DNA of 40,683 nt, from the NCBI GenBank assembly GCA_002717225.1, contig PBDG01000074.1, forward strand, positions 1 to 40,683, given 5' to 3'. A program made the position numbers and the translations under genes. Each line of letters starts with the position of its first letter. The first letter of the stretch is position 1. The notes below the pieces were generated by a model, which saw only the letters and a list, made by a program, of their open reading frames with translations, did no database searches and was not told the DNA's origin. Shown here one piece after another: positions 18,609-28,640 of this stretch. The DNA comes from Rhodospirillaceae bacterium. GTDB lineage: Bacteria > Pseudomonadota > Alphaproteobacteria > UBA828.

Positions 18609-20783
18609 CTAATCAGTAGGATCGCGCTGGAGAACAGGGCGACGTAGCGATTGGGGCGCAGGTTCACCAACAAAACCCTCTTGCTCAAGCCGATGCGCAA
18701 GCTTCAGCGCCAAGGAACGTCCACAGCGAAGCTCTCGCGAGAGCATATCTGGTGTAATGCTGTCATACCGCATTACGAGTTCGGTCGCTTCAATAAACAT
18801 TTCGTCTTCATCGTTCTCCGATTCAGTCACTTCTCTGAGTTCGTTCGGTGCTACAAGCATCGGATCGCCCTGCTCACGCCAGTGACCAACAACATTCCGA
18901 ATCTCGTCATCGCTTACAAAAACACCTTGGACACGCTGCGATTTTCCACCCTCAGGCGGCAGATACAGCATGTCCCCACGCCCAATGAGGCGCTCAGCAC
19001 CTGCCGCGTCCAGAACAGTCCGAGAATCTGCCTGGCTGCTAACCATAAAAGAAATCCGTGTAGGGAAATTAGCTTTAATCAAACCGGTAATCACATCGAC
19101 CGAAGGACGTTGCGTCGATATCACCAAGTGAATACCAGTTGCACGGGCCATTTGGGCAAGACGTGCAAGCAACCGTTCGACATCACCAGGGGCCGTCATC
19201 ATGAGGTCAGCGAGTTCATCAATGACTACAACCGTGTATGGCAACGGACCATCCGTTCCAGGCAACGGATCCTTGTTGTAGGCCACGACGTTTCGGACTC
19301 CAGTCTTATTGAACAATCGATATCGCCGGGCCATCTCGTTGCTTACCCACGTCAAAACGTTCACAACCTCGTTAACGTCTGTGATAACCGGCATTCGTAG
19401 ATGCGGCACGCCTTCGAAGGCCACTAGCTCAACCATTTTGGGATCTATCAAAATAAGCTGGAGCTCTTCCGGAGTCTTAGTGAACATCAGCCCGGTAATC
19501 AGCGACGTCAGGCAAACCGATTTTCCCGCGCCGGTAGCTCCGGCAATAAGCACGTGCGGCATTCGCGTCAAATCAACGACGCGCACCTGTCCCGCTACAT
19601 CTTGACCGAGTGCAATCTTTATCTCGGCATCCGAGGCTACCCAAGCCTCACTCTCCATTACCTGACGTAACGTCACCGTTGCAGGATCTGTATTTGGTGT
19701 CTCAAGACCTACGTATGGTTGGCCAGGCACCGGCGCCTCGATACGTACACTTCGTGCCGCCAATTTCAGCGCCAGGTCGTTTGCAAGAGTCGTGATCCGT
19801 GCAACCTTTACCCCAGGACCGGGCTGAAGAAGATACTGAGTTACGACTGGCCCAGGAACAGCCTCAGCAACCGTCACCTGTACGTTGAAAGACGCTAACG
19901 TCTCTTCAATTGTTGCAGCCTTCGCCACAATTTCCTGTTCCGAAACCTCTGACGCGTCTTCAGAAATCTCAAGCAAATCAATTTGGGGGAGATTCCAGCG
20001 ACCATCTTTCGGGGGAGGAGGCACCTCGGCTAATACGCGTTCAGCTGTCCGGATAAGAGGCTTCTGATCCCATGACGTATCTTCATCAGCATCAGAAACC
20101 TCCTCCACGACGTCCACAGTAGCGACTTCTTCATCTATAACGACGTCGGCAGATTGTTCAGTTTTTCCATTCGGTGTAAAAAATGGTCGAGCCCGAAAGT
20201 TTGCAGCAACGATTACTCCTCTGATCCACGATAGGCTTGCGCGGACACCCACAATGATGAACCGTCCAGGCCACTGAATGGCTGCAAGCCCCCACGGAGA
20301 TGCAGTTAGTCCGTACGCCAAGGCCAAGACGGCCGACACGCTTAGCACGATGTATCCAGCAAGATCGCCGGCACTCGCACGTATAGCTCTAGCCATCATG
20401 CCGCCAACAAATCCACCGGCGGATGACAGGCCCTGCTCAGTCGAAGCTGCTGCCAGATCCACCATTGCGGATAACGCAGCCAGAAATACACAAGCAGCGA
20501 TGAGATGAGTCACATCGATATTAGGCCGTCGTCGAGCACCACCAATTGCGAGAGCACCACCAATAAATACACCAGCAACCGGGGCCAATATGCCTGCTCG
20601 ACCAAGAACGAACGCTACGGCTTGAGCTGCACCTGTAAACACGGGGGTATCACTAGCGAAGTAACCCACGAATGCGAGAACAGCAAGCCCGCTAATGAAT
20701 ACTCCACAAAGGCCCACTAATCCCCAGCGATCAGACCGCACTGAATTTGCCTGCGGTCGTCCATCCTTTCGGTTTTCGGCCAC
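18609..20783 (-). CDS. ftsK: DNA translocase FtsK/SpoIIIE
   Basis: N-terminal TM segments, Walker A GATGAGKSV, VVVIDELADLMM, C-terminal winged helix (gamma) SRELRCGRSLALKLAHRLEQEGFVG. Confidence 0.95.
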   Translation of the reverse strand: MAENRKDGRPQANSVRSDRWGLVGLCGVFISGLAVLAFVGYFASDTPVFTGAAQAVAFVLGRAGILAPVAGVFIGGALAIGGARRRPNIDVTHLIAACVFLAALSAMVDLAAASTEQGLSSAGGFVGGMMARAIRASAGDLAGYIVLSVSAVLALAYGLTASPWGLAAIQWPGRFIIVGVRASLSWIRGVIVAANFRARPFFTPNGKTEQSADVVIDEEVATVDVVEEVSDADEDTSWDQKPLIRTAERVLAEVPPPPKDGRWNLPQIDLLEISEDASEVSEQEIVAKAATIEETLASFNVQVTVAEAVPGPVVTQYLLQPGPGVKVARITTLANDLALKLAARSVRIEAPVPGQPYVGLETPNTDPATVTLRQVMESEAWVASDAEIKIALGQDVAGQVRVVDLTRMPHVLIAGATGAGKSVCLTSLITGLMFTKTPEELQLILIDPKMVELVAFEGVPHLRMPVITDVNEVVNVLTWVSNEMARRYRLFNKTGVRNVVAYNKDPLPGTDGPLPYTVVVIDELADLMMTAPGDVERLLARLAQMARATGIHLVISTQRPSVDVITGLIKANFPTRISFMVSSQADSRTVLDAAGAERLIGRGDMLYLPPEGGKSQRVQGVFVSDDEIRNVVGHWREQGDPMLVAPNELREVTESENDEDEMFIEATELVMRYDSITPDMLSRELRCGRSLALKLAHRLEQEGFVGEPAPQSLRRPVLQRDPTD

Positions 20784-20823
20784 GGGAGGCCCTCCTCGGC
20801 CCGAGCTAACGCTCGCGCCGCTC

Positions 20824-22497
20824 TTAAACCTCGGTAACGATCGGTAAAATCACCGGTCGTCGCCGGGTTTCCCGGTAAAGCTGCCTCCCAAGCACCTTCC
20901 GGATCTTGTCTTGTAAATATTCGGGGTCCGGATCCGGATGATCACCCTGCTCGATAGCCGAACGAACAGCATTTCGAACACGATCCAGCAAGGCATCAGC
21001 CTCCGGAGGGTAAACGAACCCTCGGAAGATGATATCCGGCTCGGCCAAACACTTTCCACTATGACGGTCCACATTAACAACTGCCACAACCACACCGTCT
21101 TCTGAAAGATGTCGCCGATCGCGAAGGGTTACATCACCACCACCGCTTACGGTTAATCCGTCGACAAACACATTGCTGACATCGGTCGAATCAACAACAT
21201 CAATACCGTCCGCGGTGAGGTGGACAACGGAACCTGACTCTGCAACCAAGATGTTTTCTTCGTCTACCCCCACCTGAACCGCAAGCCGTCGATGTTCCTC
21301 GAGATGCCGAAACTCGCCGTGCACCGGCATAAAGAACTTGGGTTGTAATGTCGACAACATGTACTTGAGATCTTCCTGGCTACCATGACCAGAGACGTGA
21401 ACCGGAAGCAGTCGCTCATACAACACCCGAGCTCCCTGACGACCCAACCGATCAATTGTCTTGTTCACAGCCTCCTCATTCCCGGGAATGGCAGTGGCTG
21501 ACACAATCACCGTGTCGTCAGGAATGATGTCTATAAAGCGATGATCTCGGTTTGCAATCCGGACGAGCGCCGACCGAGGTTCCCCTTGTGAACCAGTACA
21601 AATAACCACCATTTCCTCAGCCGGAAAGTCTCCTAGATCACTAGAGTCAACTATCAGATCATTTTCTGGTAGATGCAGGTAACCGAGCTCACTGGCGACC
21701 CGAACATTGCGTTCCATGCTGCGTCCGACAAAGCAGACACGACGGCCAAATTCATGCGCCGCATCTACAACCTGTTGAACGCGAGAAATAAGTGAGGAAA
21801 AAGTGGCAACGATAATCCGCCCTGGAGCAACCTCAAATATCCGAGCAAATGTGTCCGCAATTTGCGCCTCCGACGGTGTATGACCCGGATGATCTGCATA
21901 AGTGCTATCCGACATCAGGAGCAGAACCCCATCCGAGCCAAGACGCCCCAACGTCTGAAAGTCGGGCGGAATCCCGTCAACCGGAGTGTGATCAAGCTTA
22001 AAGTCACCCGTGTGAACAATGGTTCCAATCGGCGTATGCACCGCGATGCCCATCGCATCCGGAATGCTGTGACAGACGTGGAACCACTCGCACCTGAACG
22101 CCCCAAGCGTTACCGATTCCCGAGCAGCCACGGTCTGTAACCGAGCCTTCTCTTCAAGACCAGCCTCCTCAATTTTCACCCCAACAAGACCCATTGTGAG
22201 ACGCGACCCGAAAACCGGTACATCAAACTCACGCAGCGCGTATGGCAGCGCTCCAATATGGTCCTCGTGGCCATGCGTAATCACAAATGCCCGAAGCTTG
22301 TGGCGAATCTCGCGCAAATACGAGAAGTTCGGTAGCACCAGATCAACGCCAAACATGTCGGCGTCAGGAAACGTGATTCCACAATCCAGAACGATCGCAT
22401 CGTCACCATATTCGATGACGGTACAGTTCTTTCCAATCTCTCCTATACCCCCAATAGACACAATTCGCACTGTGTCTGAGGTCATCGCATGGGCCAC
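20824..22497 (-). CDS. rnj: Ribonuclease J
   Basis: IGGIGEIGKNCTVIEYG, HGHEDHIGALPY, GDFKLDHTPVDG, HVSGHGSQEDLKYML, PVHGEFRHL. Confidence 0.95.
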   Translation of the reverse strand: MAHAMTSDTVRIVSIGGIGEIGKNCTVIEYGDDAIVLDCGITFPDADMFGVDLVLPNFSYLREIRHKLRAFVITHGHEDHIGALPYALREFDVPVFGSRLTMGLVGVKIEEAGLEEKARLQTVAARESVTLGAFRCEWFHVCHSIPDAMGIAVHTPIGTIVHTGDFKLDHTPVDGIPPDFQTLGRLGSDGVLLLMSDSTYADHPGHTPSEAQIADTFARIFEVAPGRIIVATFSSLISRVQQVVDAAHEFGRRVCFVGRSMERNVRVASELGYLHLPENDLIVDSSDLGDFPAEEMVVICTGSQGEPRSALVRIANRDHRFIDIIPDDTVIVSATAIPGNEEAVNKTIDRLGRQGARVLYERLLPVHVSGHGSQEDLKYMLSTLQPKFFMPVHGEFRHLEEHRRLAVQVGVDEENILVAESGSVVHLTADGIDVVDSTDVSNVFVDGLTVSGGGDVTLRDRRHLSEDGVVVAVVNVDRHSGKCLAEPDIIFRGFVYPPEADALLDRVRNAVRSAIEQGDHPDPDPEYLQDKIRKVLGRQLYRETRRRPVILPIVTEV

Positions 22498-22520
22498 TAG
22501 CGCATCCTTCCTTTCGACGC

Positions 22521-23147
22521 CTACGAAAACAACGACAATTGGCGGGTCGAAGGAGGCGTCGGCGGATCGGCCTCAGCCGATGAAGCATCAGCTAACAGTT
22601 TGGGGATCATCTGAAAATCCTCGGCAAGCACATCTCGGAGTTTGAACTGACGAAGGGCAGCCGCCGGGTGATACACCGGCAGAAACGTCCGTCCGTGGAG
22701 CCGTCGGGCTACACCACGCGCCCGAGAAATTCGAGCCTCAGGAAAGAACGCATTCAGCGCGTATCGTCCGAGTAGCACAATAAGACGAGACTGAATTAAC
22801 GCGAGCTGTTGCTCCAAATATGGGAAACATGCCGTAGCTTCTTCAGGTTCCGGGTCCCGATTGTTCGGCGGCCGACATTTAAGCAGATTGGCAATAAACA
22901 CGTCACTACGACGCATCTCAATTGCCGTAATCATTTCATCTAACAACTTGCCGGCCTGCCCCACAAACGGACGGCCTTGCTGGTCTTCATGAAAACCTGG
23001 ACCCTCACCAACAAGTACCACCCGAGCGTTTGCCGACCCCTCGCCAGGAACAGCGTTAGTACGTCCAACGTGAAGATCGCACCGATCGCAAATTTTGACA
23101 GCCGAGGACAGACTCTCCAGATCCGGGAATACTGGAAGATCGTTCAC
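22521..23147 (-). CDS. Type IV (family 4) uracil-DNA glycosylase, Fe-S type
   Basis: CDRCDLHVGRTNAVPGEG, GEGPGFHEDQQGRPFVGQAG, LKCRPPNNRDP, VYHPAAAL. Confidence 0.92.
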   Translation of the reverse strand: MNDLPVFPDLESLSSAVKICDRCDLHVGRTNAVPGEGSANARVVLVGEGPGFHEDQQGRPFVGQAGKLLDEMITAIEMRRSDVFIANLLKCRPPNNRDPEPEEATACFPYLEQQLALIQSRLIVLLGRYALNAFFPEARISRARGVARRLHGRTFLPVYHPAAALRQFKLRDVLAEDFQMIPKLLADASSAEADPPTPPSTRQLSLFS

Positions 23148-23150
23148 GCG

Positions 23151-24068
23151 CTATGCACGGACATCCGCGGCCTGAAGAAATGGATCCAGCTCGTAGGAAT
23201 CAAGCACCTGCCGTAAGCCGTCCTGCATCGTCGCCGGGAGTTCGATAAGCGGCGATCTTGGAACGCCAACAGAAAATCCACTCATGGTCAGCGCAGCCTT
23301 CACAGCAATAGGATTGGCCCACCCTGCTGGAAAGAGCGCACGAGCGATCGGTAAGAGCCGGAGATGCTGCCGGCGTGCCGCCTCGAAATCACCGTCAACA
23401 AACGAGTCAATCATTCGTCGGGTCTCAGTGCTCACCACGTGGGACTGCACACTGATAACACCAACACCTCCAAGAGCCAAGATCAGAAATGTATCGCTGT
23501 CGTTGCCGCTATATATCTGAAAACCTTCCTCCGCAGTTCGAGCAATTTCTCCAATCTGGTCGAAATCAGCACTCGCTTCCTTAACACCAATGATGTTCTC
23601 AACCGCACTAAGTCGAGCCACCGTATCGGCTGTCATGTTGAGGCTTGTGCGAGCAGGCACGTTATACAGAATATTCGGAAGCGGGGTAGCGGCCGCAATC
23701 TCTTTGAAGTGGGCCACAAGACCGTCCTGCGGAGGCTTGTTGTAGTACGGCGTCACCTGCAACAAGCCATGTACACCAATCTCGGCCGCCTCACGCGATA
23801 GGTGAACACTTTCAGCCGTGTGATTTCCCCCGGTGCCCGCGATCACACATGCACGATCCCCAACAGCAGCAAGCGCCTCGCGATAGAGCTGAAAACGCTC
23901 CTTTTCGCTGAGCGTAGGAGACTCTCCGGTCGTCCCGGTAACGACAATCGAATCATTACCAGCATCAACCAACCCTTCAACGAGACGTCCAAAAGTCTCG
24001 TAATCAACAGACCCTTGTTTATCAAACGGCGTAACCACTGCAGTGATGAGCCGGCCAAACGTCAGCAT
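23151..24068 (-). CDS. dapA: 4-hydroxy-tetrahydrodipicolinate synthase
   Basis: GRLITAVVTPF, GTTGESPTLS, VTPYYNKPPQDGLVAHF, YNVPARTSLN, GVKEAS; internal start at 24068 preferred over 24191. Confidence 0.93.
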   Translation of the reverse strand: MLTFGRLITAVVTPFDKQGSVDYETFGRLVEGLVDAGNDSIVVTGTTGESPTLSEKERFQLYREALAAVGDRACVIAGTGGNHTAESVHLSREAAEIGVHGLLQVTPYYNKPPQDGLVAHFKEIAAATPLPNILYNVPARTSLNMTADTVARLSAVENIIGVKEASADFDQIGEIARTAEEGFQIYSGNDSDTFLILALGGVGVISVQSHVVSTETRRMIDSFVDGDFEAARRQHLRLLPIARALFPAGWANPIAVKAALTMSGFSVGVPRSPLIELPATMQDGLRQVLDSYELDPFLQAADVRA

Positions 24069-24353
24069 GCAATTCCCACCATCCCCGACCGACTTTTGCA
24101 GCCGTGGCATCCGTTCTTGATAACCAAAATTGTACCTGTGCTCAGAACATAGGATGGGATCTTCTGTAAAAGAAGCCCCACCTACACACATCTAACCATT
24201 TTTCGTCGCGCAAAATAGTGAACCCAGCGGCGCCACTCGATAATCGTCACGTCTATCTGCTTGCTACCAAAAGAAACGCCACCATATACGAAATGTCCGA
24301 GCCAGCCTCACGATGCGAGTTGGCAATAAATAAACGCCGGACTCTACGGAGGG

Positions 24354-25376
24354 TTACCGCAACCCCTGGTCAATCATTGACTCCACTATTTGAATAGAGT
24401 TAGTAGCAGCACCTTTTCGGAGATTGTCGGAAACCACCCAAAAGACGATTCCATTTGGATGAGACATATCAGCCCGAATCCGACCAACCCAAGTAGTGTC
24501 ATTTCCTGCCGCCGTGCTCGGCATCGGATATTGCTCGCCTGCTAGATCATCGACCACACACACGCCGGCGGTCCCTTCTAAGATTGATCGGGCACGTTCA
24601 ACCGAAAACGGCGTTTCGAATTCAGCATGCACCGCGGCCGCATGAGCACGGAAGACCGGCACACGAACACAGGTCGCGGACACCGCCAGATCTGGCAAAT
24701 GCATGATCTTTCGGGTCTCCGCCGAGACTTTCCACTCCTCTTTGGAGTATCCATCATCCCGTGGGTCATCAATGGAAGGAATCAGATTCGAGGCAATCTG
24801 GTGCGGGAAAACATCAGTATTTACCGGGACTGATTCACCACGACCCATGGCTTGTGTCTGAATTCCGAGTTCGTCCATCGCAAGACCTCCGGCGCCAGAC
24901 ACCGACTGGTATGTATCAGCAATCAGTCGACACAGCGGAATCTCGTCATGGAGCGGAGCAAGCGCCTGCACAATAGGGGTCGTTGAACAATTTGGAATAG
25001 CAACAATCCCCTCGTGGGAAGCAAGATCTTCCGCATTAACCTCCGGAACGACAAGCGGAACATCGTCGTCATATCGAAACGCCGAACTATCGTCAATCGC
25101 GATCGCTCCGGCCGACGCAACCTTTGGTGCAACTTCCCGGCTGATGGCCCCTGAGGCCGAGATCAGAACAAAGTCAAGTCCTGATAGCGCGTCCTCACTG
25201 AGCACATCCACCGAGTGCTTTTCATCATTAAACTCGAGTTGTCGTCCTTTACTTCGAGAAGATGCCCAGAGACGCAACTCGCCAACCGGAAAGCCACGCT
25301 CTTCCATCACCGATAGGAACTCCCGCCCTACCGCACCTGTCGCACCAACAACGCCTATCCCGTATTTTCGACTCAC
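24354..25376 (-). CDS. asd: Aspartate-semialdehyde dehydrogenase
   Basis: GVVGATGAVGREFLSVMEERGFPV, IPNCSTTPIVQALAPL, YQSVSGAGG. Confidence 0.95.
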   Translation of the reverse strand: MSRKYGIGVVGATGAVGREFLSVMEERGFPVGELRLWASSRSKGRQLEFNDEKHSVDVLSEDALSGLDFVLISASGAISREVAPKVASAGAIAIDDSSAFRYDDDVPLVVPEVNAEDLASHEGIVAIPNCSTTPIVQALAPLHDEIPLCRLIADTYQSVSGAGGLAMDELGIQTQAMGRGESVPVNTDVFPHQIASNLIPSIDDPRDDGYSKEEWKVSAETRKIMHLPDLAVSATCVRVPVFRAHAAAVHAEFETPFSVERARSILEGTAGVCVVDDLAGEQYPMPSTAAGNDTTWVGRIRADMSHPNGIVFWVVSDNLRKGAATNSIQIVESMIDQGLR

Positions 25377-26164
25377 TCTTCAATGTCCTGATCAAATAGT
25401 AGATGCTCCAGACCAATTACTAGTCGCTCCTGCTCACGTACACGACGGGCTGCGAGCAATACTCCTGGCATAAATGACTCACGGCTAGTCGAATCGTGTC
25501 GAATGGTGAGAGTTTGGCCAAGCGCACCAAAAATCACCTCTTGATGAGCCACGAATCCTGGCAACCTCACACTGTGCACTCGCACACCATCGTGCGCACC
25601 ACCTCGAACCCCTTCAAGGGTAAATTTTTCCGTCGGTGCGTCGATGGCCGGACGTCCCGCACGCGCCTGTACAATCAGCTCGGCGGTCCGAGCCGCCGTA
25701 CCAGAGGGAGCATCAATCTTCTGGTCGTGATGCAGTTCAATGAGCTCCACATGGTCGAGATGCGGGGCAGCTAAACGGGCCATTTCCATCATGAGCACCG
25801 CACCAATTGCAAAGTTCGGAGCAACAAACGCACCGACATTCGAAGTTTCTGACGCTGCACGAATCGCGACAACCTGAGCGTCAGACATTCCCGTCGTACC
25901 AATAACTGGCGATACGCCTGACTCGATTGCGATAAGCGCATTTCTTGCCGCTGCATCGGCCACGGTGAAATCAATTGAAACATCCGGGTTGGCCATCTCA
26001 ATCGCGTCCGACGTGTCAGTAAACCACGGAATATCCTGATCGCTTGATGCGTAATCCACCCCAGCTACCACTACCATGTCAGGAGCAGCAGTAACGGCAT
26101 CCACGACGGCCTGGCCCATTCGGCCAGCCGCCCCAAACACAGCAATCTTAAGCAGCGACGCCAT
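25373..26164 (-). CDS. dapB: 4-hydroxy-tetrahydrodipicolinate reductase
   Basis: KIAVFGAAGRMGQAVVDAV, ELHHDQKIDAPSGTA; 4-nt overlap with asd. Confidence 0.95.
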   Translation of the reverse strand: MASLLKIAVFGAAGRMGQAVVDAVTAAPDMVVVAGVDYASSDQDIPWFTDTSDAIEMANPDVSIDFTVADAAARNALIAIESGVSPVIGTTGMSDAQVVAIRAASETSNVGAFVAPNFAIGAVLMMEMARLAAPHLDHVELIELHHDQKIDAPSGTAARTAELIVQARAGRPAIDAPTEKFTLEGVRGGAHDGVRVHSVRLPGFVAHQEVIFGALGQTLTIRHDSTSRESFMPGVLLAARRVREQERLVIGLEHLLFDQDIEE

Positions 26165-26178
26165 CCCAAGAACCTAAC

Positions 26179-28404
26179 CTAATAGTCTCGGCGTCCACGA
26201 CCACCACGACCGCCGTTTCTACCTCTATCGTCACGTCTGCCACCACGTCCCTCACGTCGAGGTCCACCACGACCACCACGCGGCGGAGCCGGCGTAGCAG
26301 ATGCACGTGTTTCTTCAACTGAAAGACCTTGTAGCACGGCACGTCGTGAAAGGTTGACACGACCCTGATCATCAGTCTCGATCACCATCACCATGATGTC
26401 GTCACCGATGTTCACGACGTCTTCAATCATGTTTGGCGGTTCCTCTGCAATTTCATGGCGCGGAACCAATCCTTCACGGCCAGGCAAGAACTCGACCATC
26501 ACACCGAAACCAAAAATTCGAGTGACTTTACCGAGCATGGTCCGTCCCGCATCAACCTCACCAGTCATATCTTTGATCATCTGAAGAGCCTGATCAGAAC
26601 CATCCCGTGACGGTGCCCCGACCATGATCGTCCCGTCTTCCTCGATATCAATGGAAGCTCCTGTGTCAGCCTCAAGCCGGCGGATCGTCCGACCGCCAGG
26701 GCCAATGATGGCTCCAATCTTTTCAGGATCAATCTGCGTCTTAACAATTTTAGGTGCGAACTCGCCGACATCACTCCGTGGCTCTGAGATCGCACCGTTC
26801 ATCACTTCAAGAATCTTGATCCGGGCATCCCGGCCACGACGAATTGCCGTCTCCACAATCTCTGCCGTTAAATGCTTAACCTTAATGTCAAGCTGGATTG
26901 CAGTGATTCCGCGTTCCGTGCCCGCCACCTTGAAATCCATATCGCCGAAGTGATCTTCAGCACCCTGAATATCTGTCAGAACCTTCACCGAACCATCATC
27001 GGCCGTGACCAAACCTATGGATATTCCTGCCACCGGCGACCTTAACGGCACACCTGCATCAAGCAGCGCCAGCGAGCTCCCACAGACAGATCCCTGGGAA
27101 GTTGATCCGTTAGAGGAAAGAACCTCGGAAACCACACGAATTGCGTAGGGAAACTCCTCCTGTGGCGGGACCACGGGCAACAAGGCCCGCTCGGCAAGTG
27201 CTCCGTGACCAGTTTCACGTCGACGGGGCCCTCCAAGACGACGAGCTTCACCCGACGCAAATGGAGGCATGTTGTAGTGATGCATATATCGCTTCGGCCC
27301 AACGAGTTCCTCAAGATCACTCAAACCAATTTTTTGCTCATCGCGCATTGTTCCAAGCGTCACGACAGAAAGCACCTGCGTCTCTCCACGCTGAAAAAGA
27401 CCCGTACCATGGACACGGGGCAACACCCCCACTTCAGCCGACAGCGAACGGATTTCGTCTTCTGCACGACCGTCAGGTCGCACGTTGTCAATGACGATCG
27501 CACGCCGTGCATATGCACCTTCCAAGTCATGCATAGCTACACCGACGTCGCCGGCTTCGTATTGCTCCGCAAAGACTTCAACAGCCTCATCCTGAATTGA
27601 ATGCATCCGTTCACTACGTTCAGACCGATCGGTAACACGCATGGCCTCAGCAATTGCGTCTCCAAATCGCTCCTCTATGGCTGGAGCTATCGCAGGATCT
27701 GGAAGTTCCATAATCGCCTCACGAGGTTCAGGCTTGACCAAATCGCGGAGCTCAAGCTGTAGATCGATAGCTGCCTGCAGTTGCTCTTGGCCCCAGGTAA
27801 TAGCTTGAATCATCTTGTCATCATCTATCTCGCTGGCTCCGGCCTCGAGCATCACCACACCATCGCGAGTACCCGCAACCACCAAATCAAGATCACCCTC
27901 TGCGTTTTCCTGAATCGTCGGATTGAGGGAAAACTCTCCATCTGCTAACCCCACACGAACCGCAGCCACAGGACCTTCAAACGGAATTCCAGAAATCATC
28001 AGCGCTGCCGACGCAGCAATTGTTCCAATGACATCGGTTTCTACAGCATGGTCATGAGCGAGCACTGTGAGAATGATCTGAACCTCACTACGCATACCCT
28101 CTGGGAACAAGGGCCGAAGTGGCCGATCGGTTAATCGGGACGCCAGAATCCCCGCAAGCGGCGGTCGTCCTTCCCGGCGAAACACAGAGCCTGGAATCTT
28201 CCCAATGGAATAACTCCGCTCCTCGTAATCAACCGATAACGGAAAAAAATCGAGACCTTCTCTAAATGGCTTGGACATGACAACCGTGCCAAGCACTACC
28301 GCATCACCGTAGGAAACCACCACTGCGCCGTGCGCTTGTGGAGCTAGCCGACCGGTCTCAAACGTGAGACGCCGACCCCCAAACTGGGTTTCAATCTTAT
28401 GCAT
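26179..28404 (-). CDS. pnp: Polyribonucleotide nucleotidyltransferase (PNPase), with RGG-rich C-terminal tail
   Basis: Two RNase PH domains, KH (IGAIIGPGGRTIRRLEADTGASIDIEEDG), S1 domain; start MHKIETQFGG at 28404 has a GAGGAG SD 7 nt upstream. Confidence 0.95.
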   Translation of the reverse strand: MHKIETQFGGRRLTFETGRLAPQAHGAVVVSYGDAVVLGTVVMSKPFREGLDFFPLSVDYEERSYSIGKIPGSVFRREGRPPLAGILASRLTDRPLRPLFPEGMRSEVQIILTVLAHDHAVETDVIGTIAASAALMISGIPFEGPVAAVRVGLADGEFSLNPTIQENAEGDLDLVVAGTRDGVVMLEAGASEIDDDKMIQAITWGQEQLQAAIDLQLELRDLVKPEPREAIMELPDPAIAPAIEERFGDAIAEAMRVTDRSERSERMHSIQDEAVEVFAEQYEAGDVGVAMHDLEGAYARRAIVIDNVRPDGRAEDEIRSLSAEVGVLPRVHGTGLFQRGETQVLSVVTLGTMRDEQKIGLSDLEELVGPKRYMHHYNMPPFASGEARRLGGPRRRETGHGALAERALLPVVPPQEEFPYAIRVVSEVLSSNGSTSQGSVCGSSLALLDAGVPLRSPVAGISIGLVTADDGSVKVLTDIQGAEDHFGDMDFKVAGTERGITAIQLDIKVKHLTAEIVETAIRRGRDARIKILEVMNGAISEPRSDVGEFAPKIVKTQIDPEKIGAIIGPGGRTIRRLEADTGASIDIEEDGTIMVGAPSRDGSDQALQMIKDMTGEVDAGRTMLGKVTRIFGFGVMVEFLPGREGLVPRHEIAEEPPNMIEDVVNIGDDIMVMVIETDDQGRVNLSRRAVLQGLSVEETRASATPAPPRGGRGGPRREGRGGRRDDRGRNGGRGGRGRRDY

Positions 28405-28429
28405 ATCACAACTCCTCATCCTCAGGGAC

Positions 28430-28484
28430 AAAGAGCGAAGAAGCGAGCCCGCAACACGGTTGCGCCCTCGGTTCTTGGCTCTTT
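28430..28484 (-). promoter_or_regulatory. Long imperfect hairpin in the pnp leader (candidate RNase III/PNPase autoregulation element)
   Basis: Stem of 7+5+4+6 bp separated by small mismatches: aaagagc/gctcttt, aagaa/ttctt, cgag/ctcg, cgcaac/gttgcg, 3-nt loop. Confidence 0.6.
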
Positions 28485-28503
28485 CTTAGGTCCCCACAAT
28501 CAA

Positions 28504-28563
28504 GTGCCGAAGCAACTAAAAATTAATTGTTGCTGTTCAAGAATTGTGATTCCGCTTCGGCAC
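28504..28563 (-). promoter_or_regulatory. 10-bp perfect inverted repeat between rpsO and pnp
   Basis: gtgccgaagc (28504-28513) and gcttcggcac (28554-28563), 40-nt AT-rich loop. Confidence 0.55.
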
Positions 28564-28640
28564 GAATCGCCAATTCATTTAATTGTGTCGTTCGATCCCA
28601 ACTCGACACATTCATCCAAACTTTCCCACGAAAACTTACG

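Noticed and set aside
18513-18647. Open fragment without ATG (RKNYNALYIAGIKKHSVGPHHWREEFELATYPLISRIALENRAT*) between the LacI-type gene and ftsK
   Set aside because: Only 44 codons, no standard start, overlaps the ftsK 3' end; could be a gene remnant but I cannot support it from sequence alone.
24069-24191. N-terminal extension of dapA (MCVGGASFTED…)
   Set aside because: The conserved DapA N-terminus begins at MLTFGRLITAVVTPF; the extension is most likely untranslated.
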